The notes under the pieces were generated by a model, which was not told the origin of the DNA, did no database searches, and was given only the letters and a program-made list of their open reading frames with translations. A stretch of DNA of 55,265 bases from Caldalkalibacillus salinus (GTDB taxonomy: Bacteria; Bacillota; Bacilli; Caldalkalibacillales; JCM-10596), in NCBI RefSeq assembly GCF_016745835.1, contig NZ_JAERVL010000036.1:1-55265 (forward strand). The letters are read 5' to 3'. This document shows, piece after piece, positions 29,376-37,759 of this stretch (its first letter is position 1; every line of letters begins with the position of its first letter). The position numbers were made by a program, and so were the translations under genes.

Positions 29376-29546
29376 TTGAATAATACCGTCAATAAAATAA
29401 AAACATACACTCGGCCTGTCGTGAAGCATTTGACTTTTAAAAATATCGTTTTTTCATTGATGTTAGTTATTTTCTTCACTGTGGCCTTTGTTTATTTACG
29501 CTCTATATGGGACGTCTTTATAACTGATGTTTTACAGAAGGGCTAA
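29376..29546 (+). CDS. Small single-pass membrane protein, unknown
   Basis: A 56-codon ORF beginning at a TTG with GGGGTGA 8 bp upstream. Residues 1-22 are hydrophilic and basic (LNNTVNKIKTYTRPVVKH); residues about 23-42 form one clear transmembrane helix (IVFSLMLVIFFTVAFVYL), followed by a short tail. I do not recognise the family. It lies between the coat gene and the oxidoreductase, on the same strand as the coat gene. The following 125 bp hold a 29-codon ATG ORF with a weak ribosome site that I do not call. Confidence 0.5.
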   Translation: MNNTVNKIKTYTRPVVKHLTFKNIVFSLMLVIFFTVAFVYLRSIWDVFITDVLQKG

Positions 29547-29669
29547 AAAAAGGAAAAAGGACATGAGAAAAAAGCGTCATTGTAGCTCCCTGGCCTTACA
29601 GGCAAGAGCAGCTTCTTACCTATATAAAAGGTACACTGTGCCACCCTGCTAATTGAACAGTTATCCAAA

Positions 29670-29703
29670 CAGAAAAGAGAAACACCCCCTTAGAAATGGG
29701 GGT
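29670..29703 (-). terminator. Terminator of the molybdopterin oxidoreductase gene
   Basis: A 6-bp G-C-rich stem, ACCCCC (29684-29689) with GGGGGT (29698-29703), has an 8-base loop. On the minus strand a T-rich but interrupted tract follows. Confidence 0.55.
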
Positions 29704-29741
29704 ACATCGGTAAGTATATATGATATAGAACAGACTATAGA

Positions 29742-31760
29742 TTATAGCTTTTCAATCCCCACCAGACAATCATATAACGTACTCCCTAAACCAACGTCTG
29801 ATATCGTATCAGGTGTAAGTTGGTTAGGTGAGCCACCATAAGCGCCCCATCTCCCTTCATCTACACGAATAGTATCTGCATGTATCCCCGGTACGATCTT
29901 GACGATTCCCTCAATGCTTCCTCTATCGTTATAAAGCCTGATGAGATCACCTTCGTTTAAGTTTTCACGTTCAGCAATTGACGTTGATATGTCTATTCTT
30001 GGCTCTTGTAGTGCAGAGACAAGATGAAAGTGCTGAGAATGTAAAGATTTTTGTGGGTGAATACTTAACATCGTATACGGATACTGAGCATAGCGCTCGG
30101 GATCACGCCATTTTGATTCATGAGGTAGTTGCAGTTGGACCATCGGTTCTTTTCCTTCTCTTTCAAGCTTAAGCGAATAAAATTCATACTTGCCCGAAGG
30201 GGTTGTAAACTGCTTATTAAACCAAGGCACATCACTAATAGGAAGCTTAACCGCCCCTTTTTCTTTCATCACTTCCAGTGTGACACCTTGTTCATTTAAT
30301 AAGGACAGCCCCATCTCCAACCACTCATCCACTGTATAATCAAACTCATCTCCAAACCCTAAACGGTTGGCGAGCTCCGTCCATATCCAGCGATCAGGTT
30401 TAGCCTCTCCATAAGGCGGCACACTCGCCTGACCGTAAGTGACGACGTTGTGAAACATGGAAGCATAATAGAGATCCTCTTCTTCAAATACGGTCGTACA
30501 GGGCAAGACATAATCTGCTAACTGCGCCGTGTCAGTCAAGAACTGGTCCACAACAACCTTGGTTTCGATCTGTTCAAAAGCCTTTTTGACGAGATTCGTG
30601 TTAGGGACCTGTACAACAGGATTTCCTCTGGTGACAAAAAGCATCTTAATGGGTGGATCATTAGCTGCTAGAATATCCTCTGCCTGTGTCATACGCGTGA
30701 AGGTACGATGTTGTTTTCTTTTATCAGGTCGTGTTAACGCTGTCGTGTTAAAGGACTCTCCCACTGCAAGCTGCGCATAGTTTGCCCCTCCACCTTGAAT
30801 ACCGATATTTCCTGAAACGGCCACGAGTGCATCGATGGAACGTATGGTTTGACCACCATTACTATATCGCTGTAACCCTAAGCCCATTAAAGTGCATGTG
30901 GGCTTCCCTTCACTGTAGGCTTGTACAAGTGTTTCAAACATGTCAGGTGTCAGCCCTGCCTGCTCTAAGATCGTATCCGTCTGTACAGTTGCCAGAACAT
31001 CCTTATTAAAAGTATCAAAACCGTACGTATATTGACTAAGGAAAGCATCATCTGCTTGACCATCGTCAACGAGTCTTTTCGCTATCGCTAGTGCGACCGC
31101 ACCATCCATTCCTGGACGAAGCGTGATGTGTGTATCCGCCATTTTAGCAATACCCGTTTTTAACGGATCAATCACAATTAACTGGGCGCCCCTTTTGCGC
31201 GCTTTTTTTACAAAAGGAAGAATATGCATGTTCGTTGCAGTGATATTACGTCCCCAGACGACGATCGAGCGGCTATGAACGATATCCTCAGGTGAATGGC
31301 TATAGGCGCTCCCGAAGTCCACCTTCTGGGCCTCAATCCCTGCGCCCCAGCACAAACTTCCTACCAATTCTGTGATACCGCCATAACAGTTGAAAAAACG
31401 CTGGTCTAAGTTTTTTAATAAACCGTTATTGGAATAATCATGGCTGTGTAAAACCGCCGTGGTTCCCACCTCTTCTTTAATCGTTTGCATCTTATCTGCG
31501 ATGTCATCTAACGCTTGGGACCAGGTTACCTCTTGAAAAACACCGTCTACCTTCTTCAGAGGTGTTAGAATGCGTTCTGTATGATTCACACGGTCCCCTA
31601 ACATCATGCCCTTGCCACAAATTTTCCCCTTTGTCATAGGATGGTCTGGATCTCCCTCAACCTTAACCACCTTTTGATTTTGTGTTGTGACAACAAATCC
31701 ACAAGCGTCCCAACAGTTTAACGGGCAGCCTGTTTTGACTTTCTTCTCTCTTTGAGTCAA
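29742..31760 (-). CDS. yyaE: Molybdopterin-dependent oxidoreductase (YyaE type)
   Basis: About 672 residues of the DMSO-reductase/formate dehydrogenase superfamily. An N-terminal 4Fe-4S domain has CPLNCWDAC plus a later Cys in GKICGKG, followed by the molybdopterin-binding domains and a C-terminal dinucleotide-binding domain. It is probably cytoplasmic: no Tat signal is visible. The substrate is unknown. AGAGGAG lies 8 bp before the TTG at 31760, while an in-frame GTG at 31784 lies upstream of that site, so I chose the TTG. B. subtilis carries the homologue yyaE in the same neighbourhood. Confidence 0.88.
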   Translation of the reverse strand: MTQREKKVKTGCPLNCWDACGFVVTTQNQKVVKVEGDPDHPMTKGKICGKGMMLGDRVNHTERILTPLKKVDGVFQEVTWSQALDDIADKMQTIKEEVGTTAVLHSHDYSNNGLLKNLDQRFFNCYGGITELVGSLCWGAGIEAQKVDFGSAYSHSPEDIVHSRSIVVWGRNITATNMHILPFVKKARKRGAQLIVIDPLKTGIAKMADTHITLRPGMDGAVALAIAKRLVDDGQADDAFLSQYTYGFDTFNKDVLATVQTDTILEQAGLTPDMFETLVQAYSEGKPTCTLMGLGLQRYSNGGQTIRSIDALVAVSGNIGIQGGGANYAQLAVGESFNTTALTRPDKRKQHRTFTRMTQAEDILAANDPPIKMLFVTRGNPVVQVPNTNLVKKAFEQIETKVVVDQFLTDTAQLADYVLPCTTVFEEEDLYYASMFHNVVTYGQASVPPYGEAKPDRWIWTELANRLGFGDEFDYTVDEWLEMGLSLLNEQGVTLEVMKEKGAVKLPISDVPWFNKQFTTPSGKYEFYSLKLEREGKEPMVQLQLPHESKWRDPERYAQYPYTMLSIHPQKSLHSQHFHLVSALQEPRIDISTSIAERENLNEGDLIRLYNDRGSIEGIVKIVPGIHADTIRVDEGRWGAYGGSPNQLTPDTISDVGLGSTLYDCLVGIEKL

Positions 31761-31812
31761 TCTCCCAACTCCTCTCCACTCCACTCACCAAACTTTTAGT
31801 ATGCCGCTGTTT

Positions 31813-32013
31813 TTAATCTCCCTGATACGGTTCAAGTATTTTTTTTAGCTTTTGAACGAATTTGGCTCGTGGGAGTAACACACTGTGCTCGCATTTCATG
31901 CATTTTATACGAATATCCATACCCATGCGGACAATCTTCCAGCGATTTTCCCCACAGGGATGTGGCTTTTTCATTTGGACGATATCGTAGAGTTTAAACT
32001 CTTTTTGCTGCAT
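31813..32013 (-). CDS. yyzM: DUF951 small zinc-ribbon-like protein (YyzM)
   Basis: 66 residues. It starts MQQKEFKLYDIVQMKKPHPCG and has a Cys in HPCG (residue 20) plus CMKC (38-41), giving three Cys and nearby His for a possible metal site, set in a small OB/SH3-like DUF951 fold. Function unknown. The gene is conserved near the Bacillales origin. GGGGGATG lies about 8 bp before the start. Confidence 0.88.
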   Translation of the reverse strand: MQQKEFKLYDIVQMKKPHPCGENRWKIVRMGMDIRIKCMKCEHSVLLPRAKFVQKLKKILEPYQGD

Positions 32014-32050
32014 CGTTCATCCCCCTACCTTTTACGAACTTTTTATCATC

Positions 32051-33088
32051 TTACCGCATTTTGCGCTGCTTCGCCAACGGATAGAGTAGGATTGTCATCA
32101 GGATGAATAGATTCAGCACACCGTAGAGAGGATATAAGACTTTTATTAAGTTTGTAAAACCAAAGACCGTTAAAGGGATAATACATAGGATAAAAAAAGC
32201 AGCTGTTAACCACTGCGGTCGTTCCTGGCTTTTAAAGCGAGTCACAAGTCCGAACATGCCACTAATCGCCGTAGTGAAGATGGCCAACCATAATATAAAG
32301 GTAACCCCGATCATAAGCTCATCCGAGAAATACCGCAGAATGGCAAAAAGAGGCACTTCATACAGCATAATTTCATTACCCAGGTTTAATAGAGACTCGT
32401 TATATAAGAGCGCGATGCTACACAGCCCAACCGCACTCCCTATGCTAGCCACCTTTATTTCTTTGGCTTGCATGCGTGAACCGATAGCAGACAACACAGC
32501 AATGAGCGGTAAGATATTTAGCGCCGTGAAAGCTATAGCGGAAGGAAAAATCTGCTCACCAGCGGACACTTCGGCTCTCTCACCAAATCCTCCCCAAATA
32601 AATAACCCGCAAACAAGCATCAGAGTCATAATCATGATTGGAATGAGAATACTATTTAAGGAAATCATCACTTCAACATTTCGTAGAAACACGAGCCATA
32701 CCAATACACTTATCAGGGCCACGCCAACCCAATATGATATAGACCAGTATTGTAAAGTTGCCCCGCTTCCAGCGAACATCACCACCGTCGTAGAAAGTAA
32801 ATAAAAAAAGATGAGGACATCATACACTCTACCCAATGTTTTCCCGATTAACGCCTCTAGCACGTGGACATAATGTGGGGCTTTCAGTTCATGGCTAATA
32901 CTCATGATAATGTAACAGCTGATTGAGAATAGCAACATGGATAACAAAACATAGATACTACTCCCTGTACCATAAGAGGTGAAAAATTCCCATATCTCTC
33001 TACCTGAAGCAAATCCTGCCCCAATCGTTGTCCCAATAATAAGGAAAGAGACCTTCAATCCGTTCCAAACATATGCATGGTTATTCAC
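32051..33088 (-). CDS. YkvI-family membrane transporter-like protein
   Basis: 345 residues with about ten hydrophobic helices. The first helix contains IGTTIGAGFASGREIWEFF, with the unwound glycine-rich centre typical of LeuT-fold carriers, and marks the YkvI family. The substrate is unknown; an amino-acid or cation link is only inference from the fold. The start is GTG with AAAGGGGGAG at 8 bp. It is followed by yyzM at 37 bp, so the two may be co-transcribed. Confidence 0.8.
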   Translation of the reverse strand: MNNHAYVWNGLKVSFLIIGTTIGAGFASGREIWEFFTSYGTGSSIYVLLSMLLFSISCYIIMSISHELKAPHYVHVLEALIGKTLGRVYDVLIFFYLLSTTVVMFAGSGATLQYWSISYWVGVALISVLVWLVFLRNVEVMISLNSILIPIMIMTLMLVCGLFIWGGFGERAEVSAGEQIFPSAIAFTALNILPLIAVLSAIGSRMQAKEIKVASIGSAVGLCSIALLYNESLLNLGNEIMLYEVPLFAILRYFSDELMIGVTFILWLAIFTTAISGMFGLVTRFKSQERPQWLTAAFFILCIIPLTVFGFTNLIKVLYPLYGVLNLFILMTILLYPLAKQRKMR

Positions 33089-33217
33089 CCAAGTTTCTCC
33101 CCCTTTGTCTTGTCCTTGAATACAAATAGACTAAAGTATAATTTTTCTTTCCCCGTCCTATACTGGTTAATAAACCATATAAGATTGCTATTCTCTTAGT
33201 AATCAAAAGGAGGTCTT

Positions 33218-33847
33218 ATGAGTATCCAGATGCACCCTCCTACACCATTGTTCCGAGACTCTTACGACAGTCATTACATGGTTCACCGTTTGTCTCAAAC
33301 GTTATATTCAACTTTATTAAACAAGCATGATTTTTATGACATTGTTATCGTTTGTATTGGTACAGACCGCTCTACTGGCGATGCTCTTGGACCGATCATT
33401 GGATCAAAACTATCATCACTGACACCGGCCAACATGAGTGTTTATGGCACACTTGATGAACCCGTTCACGCCATGAACTTAGATGACACATTGCAGCAAA
33501 TTAAAGAAAACCATCGTTTTCCTCTCATCATTGCGATTGACGCTTGCCTTGGTGATCTCAAGAGTGTAGGAAAAATCACCTTAGCCAAAGGCCCTTTAAA
33601 ACCTGGAGCTGGCGTACAGAAAAAACTCCCCGAAGTGGGCGATTATCATTTGACTGGTATCGTGAACGTGGGAGGGTTCATGGAGTATTTTGTTTTACAA
33701 AACACAAGACTATCTGTCGTCATGAAAATGGCAGATAAAATAACAACGGCAATACACACAACATCAACGTTACTTGCCCAAAAAAAAGAAGCTTCCCCTA
33801 CAGAAAGCTTCAACCGACGTTGGTCAAACGTCTTCACAGATCAATAA
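33218..33847 (+). CDS. yyaC: Spore protease YyaC (DUF1256, GPR-like fold)
   Basis: 209 residues. VIVCIGTDRSTGDALGPIIG at about 44-63 contains the family's Asp-rich motif, and IIAIDACLG carries the second catalytic-type Asp; these match the GPR/HybD-like peptidase fold. In B. subtilis YyaC is a sporulation protein whose exact role is unclear. AGGAGGT precedes the ATG. It is transcribed against the fork, between two minus-strand units, and has its own terminator. An AT-rich upstream region contains TATAAT near 33143, but its spacing to TTGAAT is only 15 bp. Confidence 0.9.
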   Translation: MSIQMHPPTPLFRDSYDSHYMVHRLSQTLYSTLLNKHDFYDIVIVCIGTDRSTGDALGPIIGSKLSSLTPANMSVYGTLDEPVHAMNLDDTLQQIKENHRFPLIIAIDACLGDLKSVGKITLAKGPLKPGAGVQKKLPEVGDYHLTGIVNVGGFMEYFVLQNTRLSVVMKMADKITTAIHTTSTLLAQKKEASPTESFNRRWSNVFTDQ

Positions 33848-33869
33848 TTCAGTCAAGCTGACACCCCAA

Positions 33870-33907
33870 GGCCCTTCTCGCTTTACAAGAGAGGGTCTAT
33901 TTTTTAT
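33870..33907 (+). terminator. Terminator of yyaC
   Basis: CCCTTCTC pairs with GAGAGGG (33872-33879 and 33889-33895) with one bulge. TTTTTTAT follows from 33900. Confidence 0.75.
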
Positions 33908-33945
33908 CCTCGGCATCTCCATTCTGGTCTAGCGTTTTAGACAAG

Positions 33946-34647
33946 CTAATAAAGATAAAACACGCCGGATAATACAGTGGCGACGAGCAATGCGGGTAGA
34001 AGATTCCCGACCTTAATCTTCGTTAATTCTAATAAATTTAAAGCTATGGCAATGATTAAGATACCACCCGTAGCTGTGATATCAATAACCACTTGGTCAA
34101 TTAAAGCCTGGGGAAACACCCTATTAATAAAAGTTGCACCAAACGCGATAGCTCCCTGATACAGAAAAACTGGGATGGCTGAAAAGATGACGCCAATGCC
34201 AAGTGTTGAGGAGAAGAGTATAGCCATAAATCCGTCTAACATTGATTTTGTATATAGCACATTATGATCCTGTCTTAGGCCACTATCTAAAGCCCCTACA
34301 ACTGACATAGCGCCAATACTATATATCAGCGTGGTTGTGACAAACGCCCGTGCGATGTTCCCCTTTAGTCTCTTACCCGCTTTCACTTCAATCCATTTTC
34401 CTAATTGTTCTAAACGCTGTTCTAACTTAAGTGCCTCACCTATGACCGCACCAATAGCTAAGCTGAATAAAACGATAATAAAGGAATGGCTTTCAAAAGC
34501 CATCCCTAATCCCAGAACGACAATCGCGATGCCCATCGCTTTCATGATGGTCTCTTTCATACTCTGATTAATATTCGTAAACACCTGTCCTAATAGTGCG
34601 CCAATGATGATGGCAATGGTGTTAGCGATAACGCCTAGTAAAATCAA
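33946..34647 (-). CDS. DUF554 membrane protein (YdfK/YqgA type)
   Basis: 233 residues with about seven hydrophobic helices, glycine-rich, ending ILIIAIALNLLELTKIKVGNLLPALL. The N-terminal IANTIAIIIGALLG is diagnostic of DUF554. The function is unknown; a transporter is possible. It starts with TTG preceded by CAGGAG, 19 bp after the desulfurase-like gene, so the two may form an operon. Confidence 0.87.
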   Translation of the reverse strand: MILLGVIANTIAIIIGALLGQVFTNINQSMKETIMKAMGIAIVVLGLGMAFESHSFIIVLFSLAIGAVIGEALKLEQRLEQLGKWIEVKAGKRLKGNIARAFVTTTLIYSIGAMSVVGALDSGLRQDHNVLYTKSMLDGFMAILFSSTLGIGVIFSAIPVFLYQGAIAFGATFINRVFPQALIDQVVIDITATGGILIIAIALNLLELTKIKVGNLLPALLVATVLSGVFYLY

Positions 34648-34666
34648 TTTTCTTCGCTCCTGTCCT

Positions 34667-35824
34667 TTACTCCCCTAATAATCCCTCTTTTATTTCCATA
34701 AGAGCATCTATGAAATGGTCAACCTCTTCTGTTCTATTAAAATAACTGAAGCTGATACGCAACGCCCCCGTTCTTTCTGTTCCATGGGCATGATGCGCAA
34801 GAGGTGTACAGTGCATGCCCGCCCTAACCGCTACACCATAATAATCATTCAATATATGGGCCACTTCGTGAGAGTGAACCCCTTTAATATTAAAAGCAAT
34901 CACAGGTCCTCTCGGTACATCTACAGTCGGCCCGTACACAGCTATGCCCGACATGTCGTTTAATTGACGCAGAGCATAAGTCGTCAATCCTGCTTCATGC
35001 TGCTGTATCTTATCTATCCCTTCATTCAATATAAAGCGAACCCCTTCTCCTAACCCAGCAATACCTGGCGTATTAAGGGTCCCTGCCTCCAAGCGTTCAG
35101 GCATTTGTCCAGGCATGTTAACGTCTTCTGAAAAACGGCCTGTCCCGCCATGTAACAGAGGTGTCAACGTAACACGAGGTGAAACGTATAAACCACCGGT
35201 CCCCTGCGGGCCATATAGACCTTTATGCCCTGGAAAAGCCAACAGATCTATTTTCAATTCCTCCACATCAATAGGAAGGTAACCTGCCGATTGAGAGGCA
35301 TCCACAAGAAACAAAAGATTATGCTCATCCGCAAGTTGGCCCAATAAAGACACCGGCATGACTTGCCCCGTTAGGTTAGACATGTGGGTACAGGCGATGA
35401 GTTTTGTGTGCTCGGTAATATAAGGACAAATGTCGTCGGGTTTGATCTCTTCATTCGGTTTTAGATCAAGATATGTCGTTTGAACGCCATAGGCGTCTTT
35501 TAGTTTTTCAAGTGGGCGGCGAACAGAGTTATGTTCCAAGCTTGTCGAAATAACATGATCGCCCTCTTTCCACTGTAATCCAAATAGTGCTTGGTTTATA
35601 GCTGCTGTAGCATTAGTTTGAAAAACAATGCTATTTGAATCTTGCACGTGGAATAGTGCCGCTAGATTACGCCGCGTTTCGTTCACCACTTGAGAGGCCT
35701 TTTGTGCTAAACGATGCCCCCCTCTTCCAGGGTTGGCCGCATAGTTTTCGACAGCTTCAACCATCGCTCGAGACACTTCTTTTGGTTTTGGCCAAGTTGA
35801 AGCGGCATTGTCTAGGTAAATCAT
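34667..35824 (-). CDS. PLP-dependent cysteine-desulfurase-like aminotransferase (class V)
   Basis: 385 residues of fold type I. PLP lysine Lys201 is in FPGHKGLYGPQG, the Asp/Gln cofactor contacts are in VDASQSAG, and a catalytic-type Cys339 is in RAGMHCTPLAH, as in SufS/CsdA group enzymes. It belongs to the family annotated as cysteine desulfurase or class V aminotransferase near parB in Bacillales (YyaA neighbourhood). It may feed sulfur to Fe-S or thio-cofactor synthesis, but no scaffold gene is adjacent. The start ATG has TAGGTG. Confidence 0.88.
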   Translation of the reverse strand: MIYLDNAASTWPKPKEVSRAMVEAVENYAANPGRGGHRLAQKASQVVNETRRNLAALFHVQDSNSIVFQTNATAAINQALFGLQWKEGDHVISTSLEHNSVRRPLEKLKDAYGVQTTYLDLKPNEEIKPDDICPYITEHTKLIACTHMSNLTGQVMPVSLLGQLADEHNLLFLVDASQSAGYLPIDVEELKIDLLAFPGHKGLYGPQGTGGLYVSPRVTLTPLLHGGTGRFSEDVNMPGQMPERLEAGTLNTPGIAGLGEGVRFILNEGIDKIQQHEAGLTTYALRQLNDMSGIAVYGPTVDVPRGPVIAFNIKGVHSHEVAHILNDYYGVAVRAGMHCTPLAHHAHGTERTGALRISFSYFNRTEEVDHFIDALMEIKEGLLGE

Positions 35825-35909
35825 ATTTTCACCTACTATCTATAGCAATGTATCCTTTTACAGATTGTAAAAGAGGATAACACCCTGCTATCCTCTCGAG
35901 TTAATCCTT

Positions 35910-36764
35910 TTAACTTTTTTGCTGAACAAGTTCAATTATACGATTTAAATCTTGATCTGTAAAAAATTCTATCTCAATTTTCCCTTTTTTGCTCCCCTTT
36001 GTGATTTTCACAGAGGTGCCAAATACACCTTTTAGATCCTCTTCTATTCTTTGCAAGTGAACGTCCTTCTTCACTTTCTTCCGCTCTCTTTTGTTTGTTC
36101 CACGTGAAACATCTTCTATCCGTTGAATGAGTTCCTCTAATTGACGAACACTTAAATTTTCTTCTATACATTTTTTAGCTAGCTGGAGAAGTGTTTTACG
36201 GTCCTTTACTCCGACCAGTGCACGAGCATGTCCCATTGATAATGTTCCACGTGAAACATAGTTTTGTACGTTCTCAGGTAAATGTAGAAGCCTTAAAAAG
36301 TTAGCAATATGTGAACGGCTCTTACCAACCTTTAGGGATAGCTCCTCTTGTGTCAGTTCAAACTTTTCCATGATTTTTTTGTAAGCTAAGGCTACTTCCA
36401 TCGCATTTAGGTCTTCTCTTTGGATATTTTCAATTAAAGCGATTTCCATCACTTGGGGCTCTGAGAATTCCTTAACCACAGCAGGGATCGTACTGAGGCC
36501 AGCTTCTTTTGATGCTCTGAAACGACGCTCTCCTGCTATAATTTCAAACCCCTTAATGCTTTTTCTGACGATAATGGGCTGAATCACACCATGTTCTTGT
36601 ATGGATTGTTTAAGTTCCTCAATGGTGTCTTTTTCAAATTCTTTTCGTGGTTGATATGGGTTAGGTCGTAACTCATTTAGCTTGATTTGAATGACTTTTT
36701 CATCATCTGATACTTCTAATGATGGAATTAAGGCATCGAGGCCCTTTCCTAAACGTTTAGACAT
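35910..36764 (-). CDS. parB: Chromosome partition CTPase ParB (Spo0J)
   Basis: 284 residues. The N-terminal CTP-binding/ParB-N region has GERRFRASKEAG and ENIQREDLNAMEVA. A helix-turn-helix follows (about 140-165, LTQEELSLKVGKSRSHIANFLRL), then a C-terminal dimerisation domain with a basic linker. It loads at parS, slides as a clamp and recruits SMC; with ParA it controls segregation and DnaA activity. It overlaps parA by 8 bp. Two perfect parS sites lie within its own coding sequence. Confidence 0.97.
   Translation of the reverse strand: MSKRLGKGLDALIPSLEVSDDEKVIQIKLNELRPNPYQPRKEFEKDTIEELKQSIQEHGVIQPIIVRKSIKGFEIIAGERRFRASKEAGLSTIPAVVKEFSEPQVMEIALIENIQREDLNAMEVALAYKKIMEKFELTQEELSLKVGKSRSHIANFLRLLHLPENVQNYVSRGTLSMGHARALVGVKDRKTLLQLAKKCIEENLSVRQLEELIQRIEDVSRGTNKRERKKVKKDVHLQRIEEDLKGVFGTSVKITKGSKKGKIEIEFFTDQDLNRIIELVQQKS
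36096..36111. other. parS site in parB (first)
   Basis: TGTTCCACGTGAAACA, a perfect match to the Bacillus parS consensus, encoded inside parB around codons 218-223. Confidence 0.97.
36243..36258. other. parS site in parB (second)
   Basis: A second exact TGTTCCACGTGAAACA, in the same orientation, 147 bp from the first. Confidence 0.97.
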
Positions 36765-37518
36765 CCTCTACCACTTCCTTTGCAAGGTCAAGGTAAACCT
36801 CAGCCCCCCTTGATTTTGGATCATAGGTCACTATGGACTGGCCATGACTCGGTGCTTCGCTGAGCCTAATATTACGTGGGATGACGGTCTGATATACTTT
36901 TTCTTGAAAATACTTTTTCACTTCTTCAATTACTTGCAAACCTAAATTGGTTCTGGCATCTAACATAGTGAGTAGAACACCCTCAATAAGCAAAGACGTA
37001 TTAAGATGCTTTTGGACTAAACGCACTGTATTCAATAGCTGACTTAATCCCTCGAGGGCATAGTACTCACATTGAATTGGGATTAAAACTGAGTCTGCTG
37101 CCGTCAATGAGTTAATGGTAAGTATACCAAGGGACGGTGGACAATCTATAAGGATATAATCATATTCATCCTTAATCGGCAGTATAGATTTTTTTAAACG
37201 TATCTCACGAGAAATGGTCGGAACTAATTCTATCTCGGCCCCTGCTAATTGAATGGTAGCTGGGATAATAGACAGGTTATCGACACTCGTCGTTATAACT
37301 GTATCCATTGGATCTACTTCATCAATGAGAACATCATATATACACTGTTCAACGTCAGCTTTGTTGATACCGATGCCACTCGTTGTATTTCCTTGCGGGT
37401 CAATATCAATGAGCAGGACTTTCTTCCCGAGCGTCGCTAAACTAGCCCCCAAATTAATGGAAGAAGTCGTCTTACCAACACCGCCCTTTTGATTCGCAAT
37501 CGCGATTATTTTCCCCAT
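36757..37518 (-). CDS. parA: Chromosome partition ATPase ParA (Soj)
   Basis: 253 residues with the deviant Walker A KGGVGKTTSS near the N-terminus, A' motif IDIDPQGNTT and Walker B DYILIDCPPSLG. It is the small ParA type without an N-terminal DNA-binding domain. ParA binds DNA and DnaA and is regulated by ParB. It starts the parA-parB operon; its ATG has AGGTGAAAGG upstream. No clear promoter was read in the 240-bp gap to noc. Confidence 0.97.
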   Translation of the reverse strand: MGKIIAIANQKGGVGKTTSSINLGASLATLGKKVLLIDIDPQGNTTSGIGINKADVEQCIYDVLIDEVDPMDTVITTSVDNLSIIPATIQLAGAEIELVPTISREIRLKKSILPIKDEYDYILIDCPPSLGILTINSLTAADSVLIPIQCEYYALEGLSQLLNTVRLVQKHLNTSLLIEGVLLTMLDARTNLGLQVIEEVKKYFQEKVYQTVIPRNIRLSEAPSHGQSIVTYDPKSRGAEVYLDLAKEVVEDV

Positions 37519-37620
37519 GGCCTTTCACCTCTTCTATTCATTTCTGTTACGGTCTAAGATGTCTATCAAACTGATTTCGAAGGTCCTAATTGACAAGGTT
37601 GCACTACAATATTGCTTAGG

Positions 37621-37656
37621 TTGGCCGTCATTTCACAATTGGCCGTCGTTTCACGC
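37621..37656. repeat. Tandem 18-bp repeat upstream of parA
   Basis: TTGGCCGTCATTTCACAA (37621-37638) is followed at once by TTGGCCGTCGTTTCACGC (37639-37656): 15 of 18 bases agree. It lies about 105-140 bp upstream of the parA start, in a region otherwise free of features, so it may be a regulator site. Confidence 0.6.
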
Positions 37657-37700
37657 CATACTGGTTATATTATTTTTCTTTTTTCCTAGGTTGTTGACAA

Positions 37701-37726
37701 GAAGAAAACTTGGCTCCTAAGCCAAG
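37701..37726 (-). terminator. Terminator of noc
   Basis: A perfect 7-bp stem (CTTGGCT 37709-37715, AGCCAAG 37720-37726) with a 4-base loop is followed on the minus strand by TTTTCTTC. Confidence 0.8.
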
Positions 37727-37759
37727 CCTTGTTTTAGCCTTTTTTCAACGTGATATACA

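Noticed and set aside
29562-29651. A 29-codon ATG ORF before the oxidoreductase terminator
   Set aside because: Weak ribosome site, no hydrophobic or domain signal, and short enough to arise by chance.
33110-33150. TTGAAT and TATAAT upstream of yyaC as a SigA promoter
   Set aside because: Spacing is only 15 bp and homologues are controlled by sporulation sigma factors, so I leave it open.
35640-35655. TCTTGCACGTGGAATA in the desulfurase-like gene as a fourth parS
   Set aside because: Two mismatches to the consensus at symmetric outer positions; ParB binding is unlikely without data.
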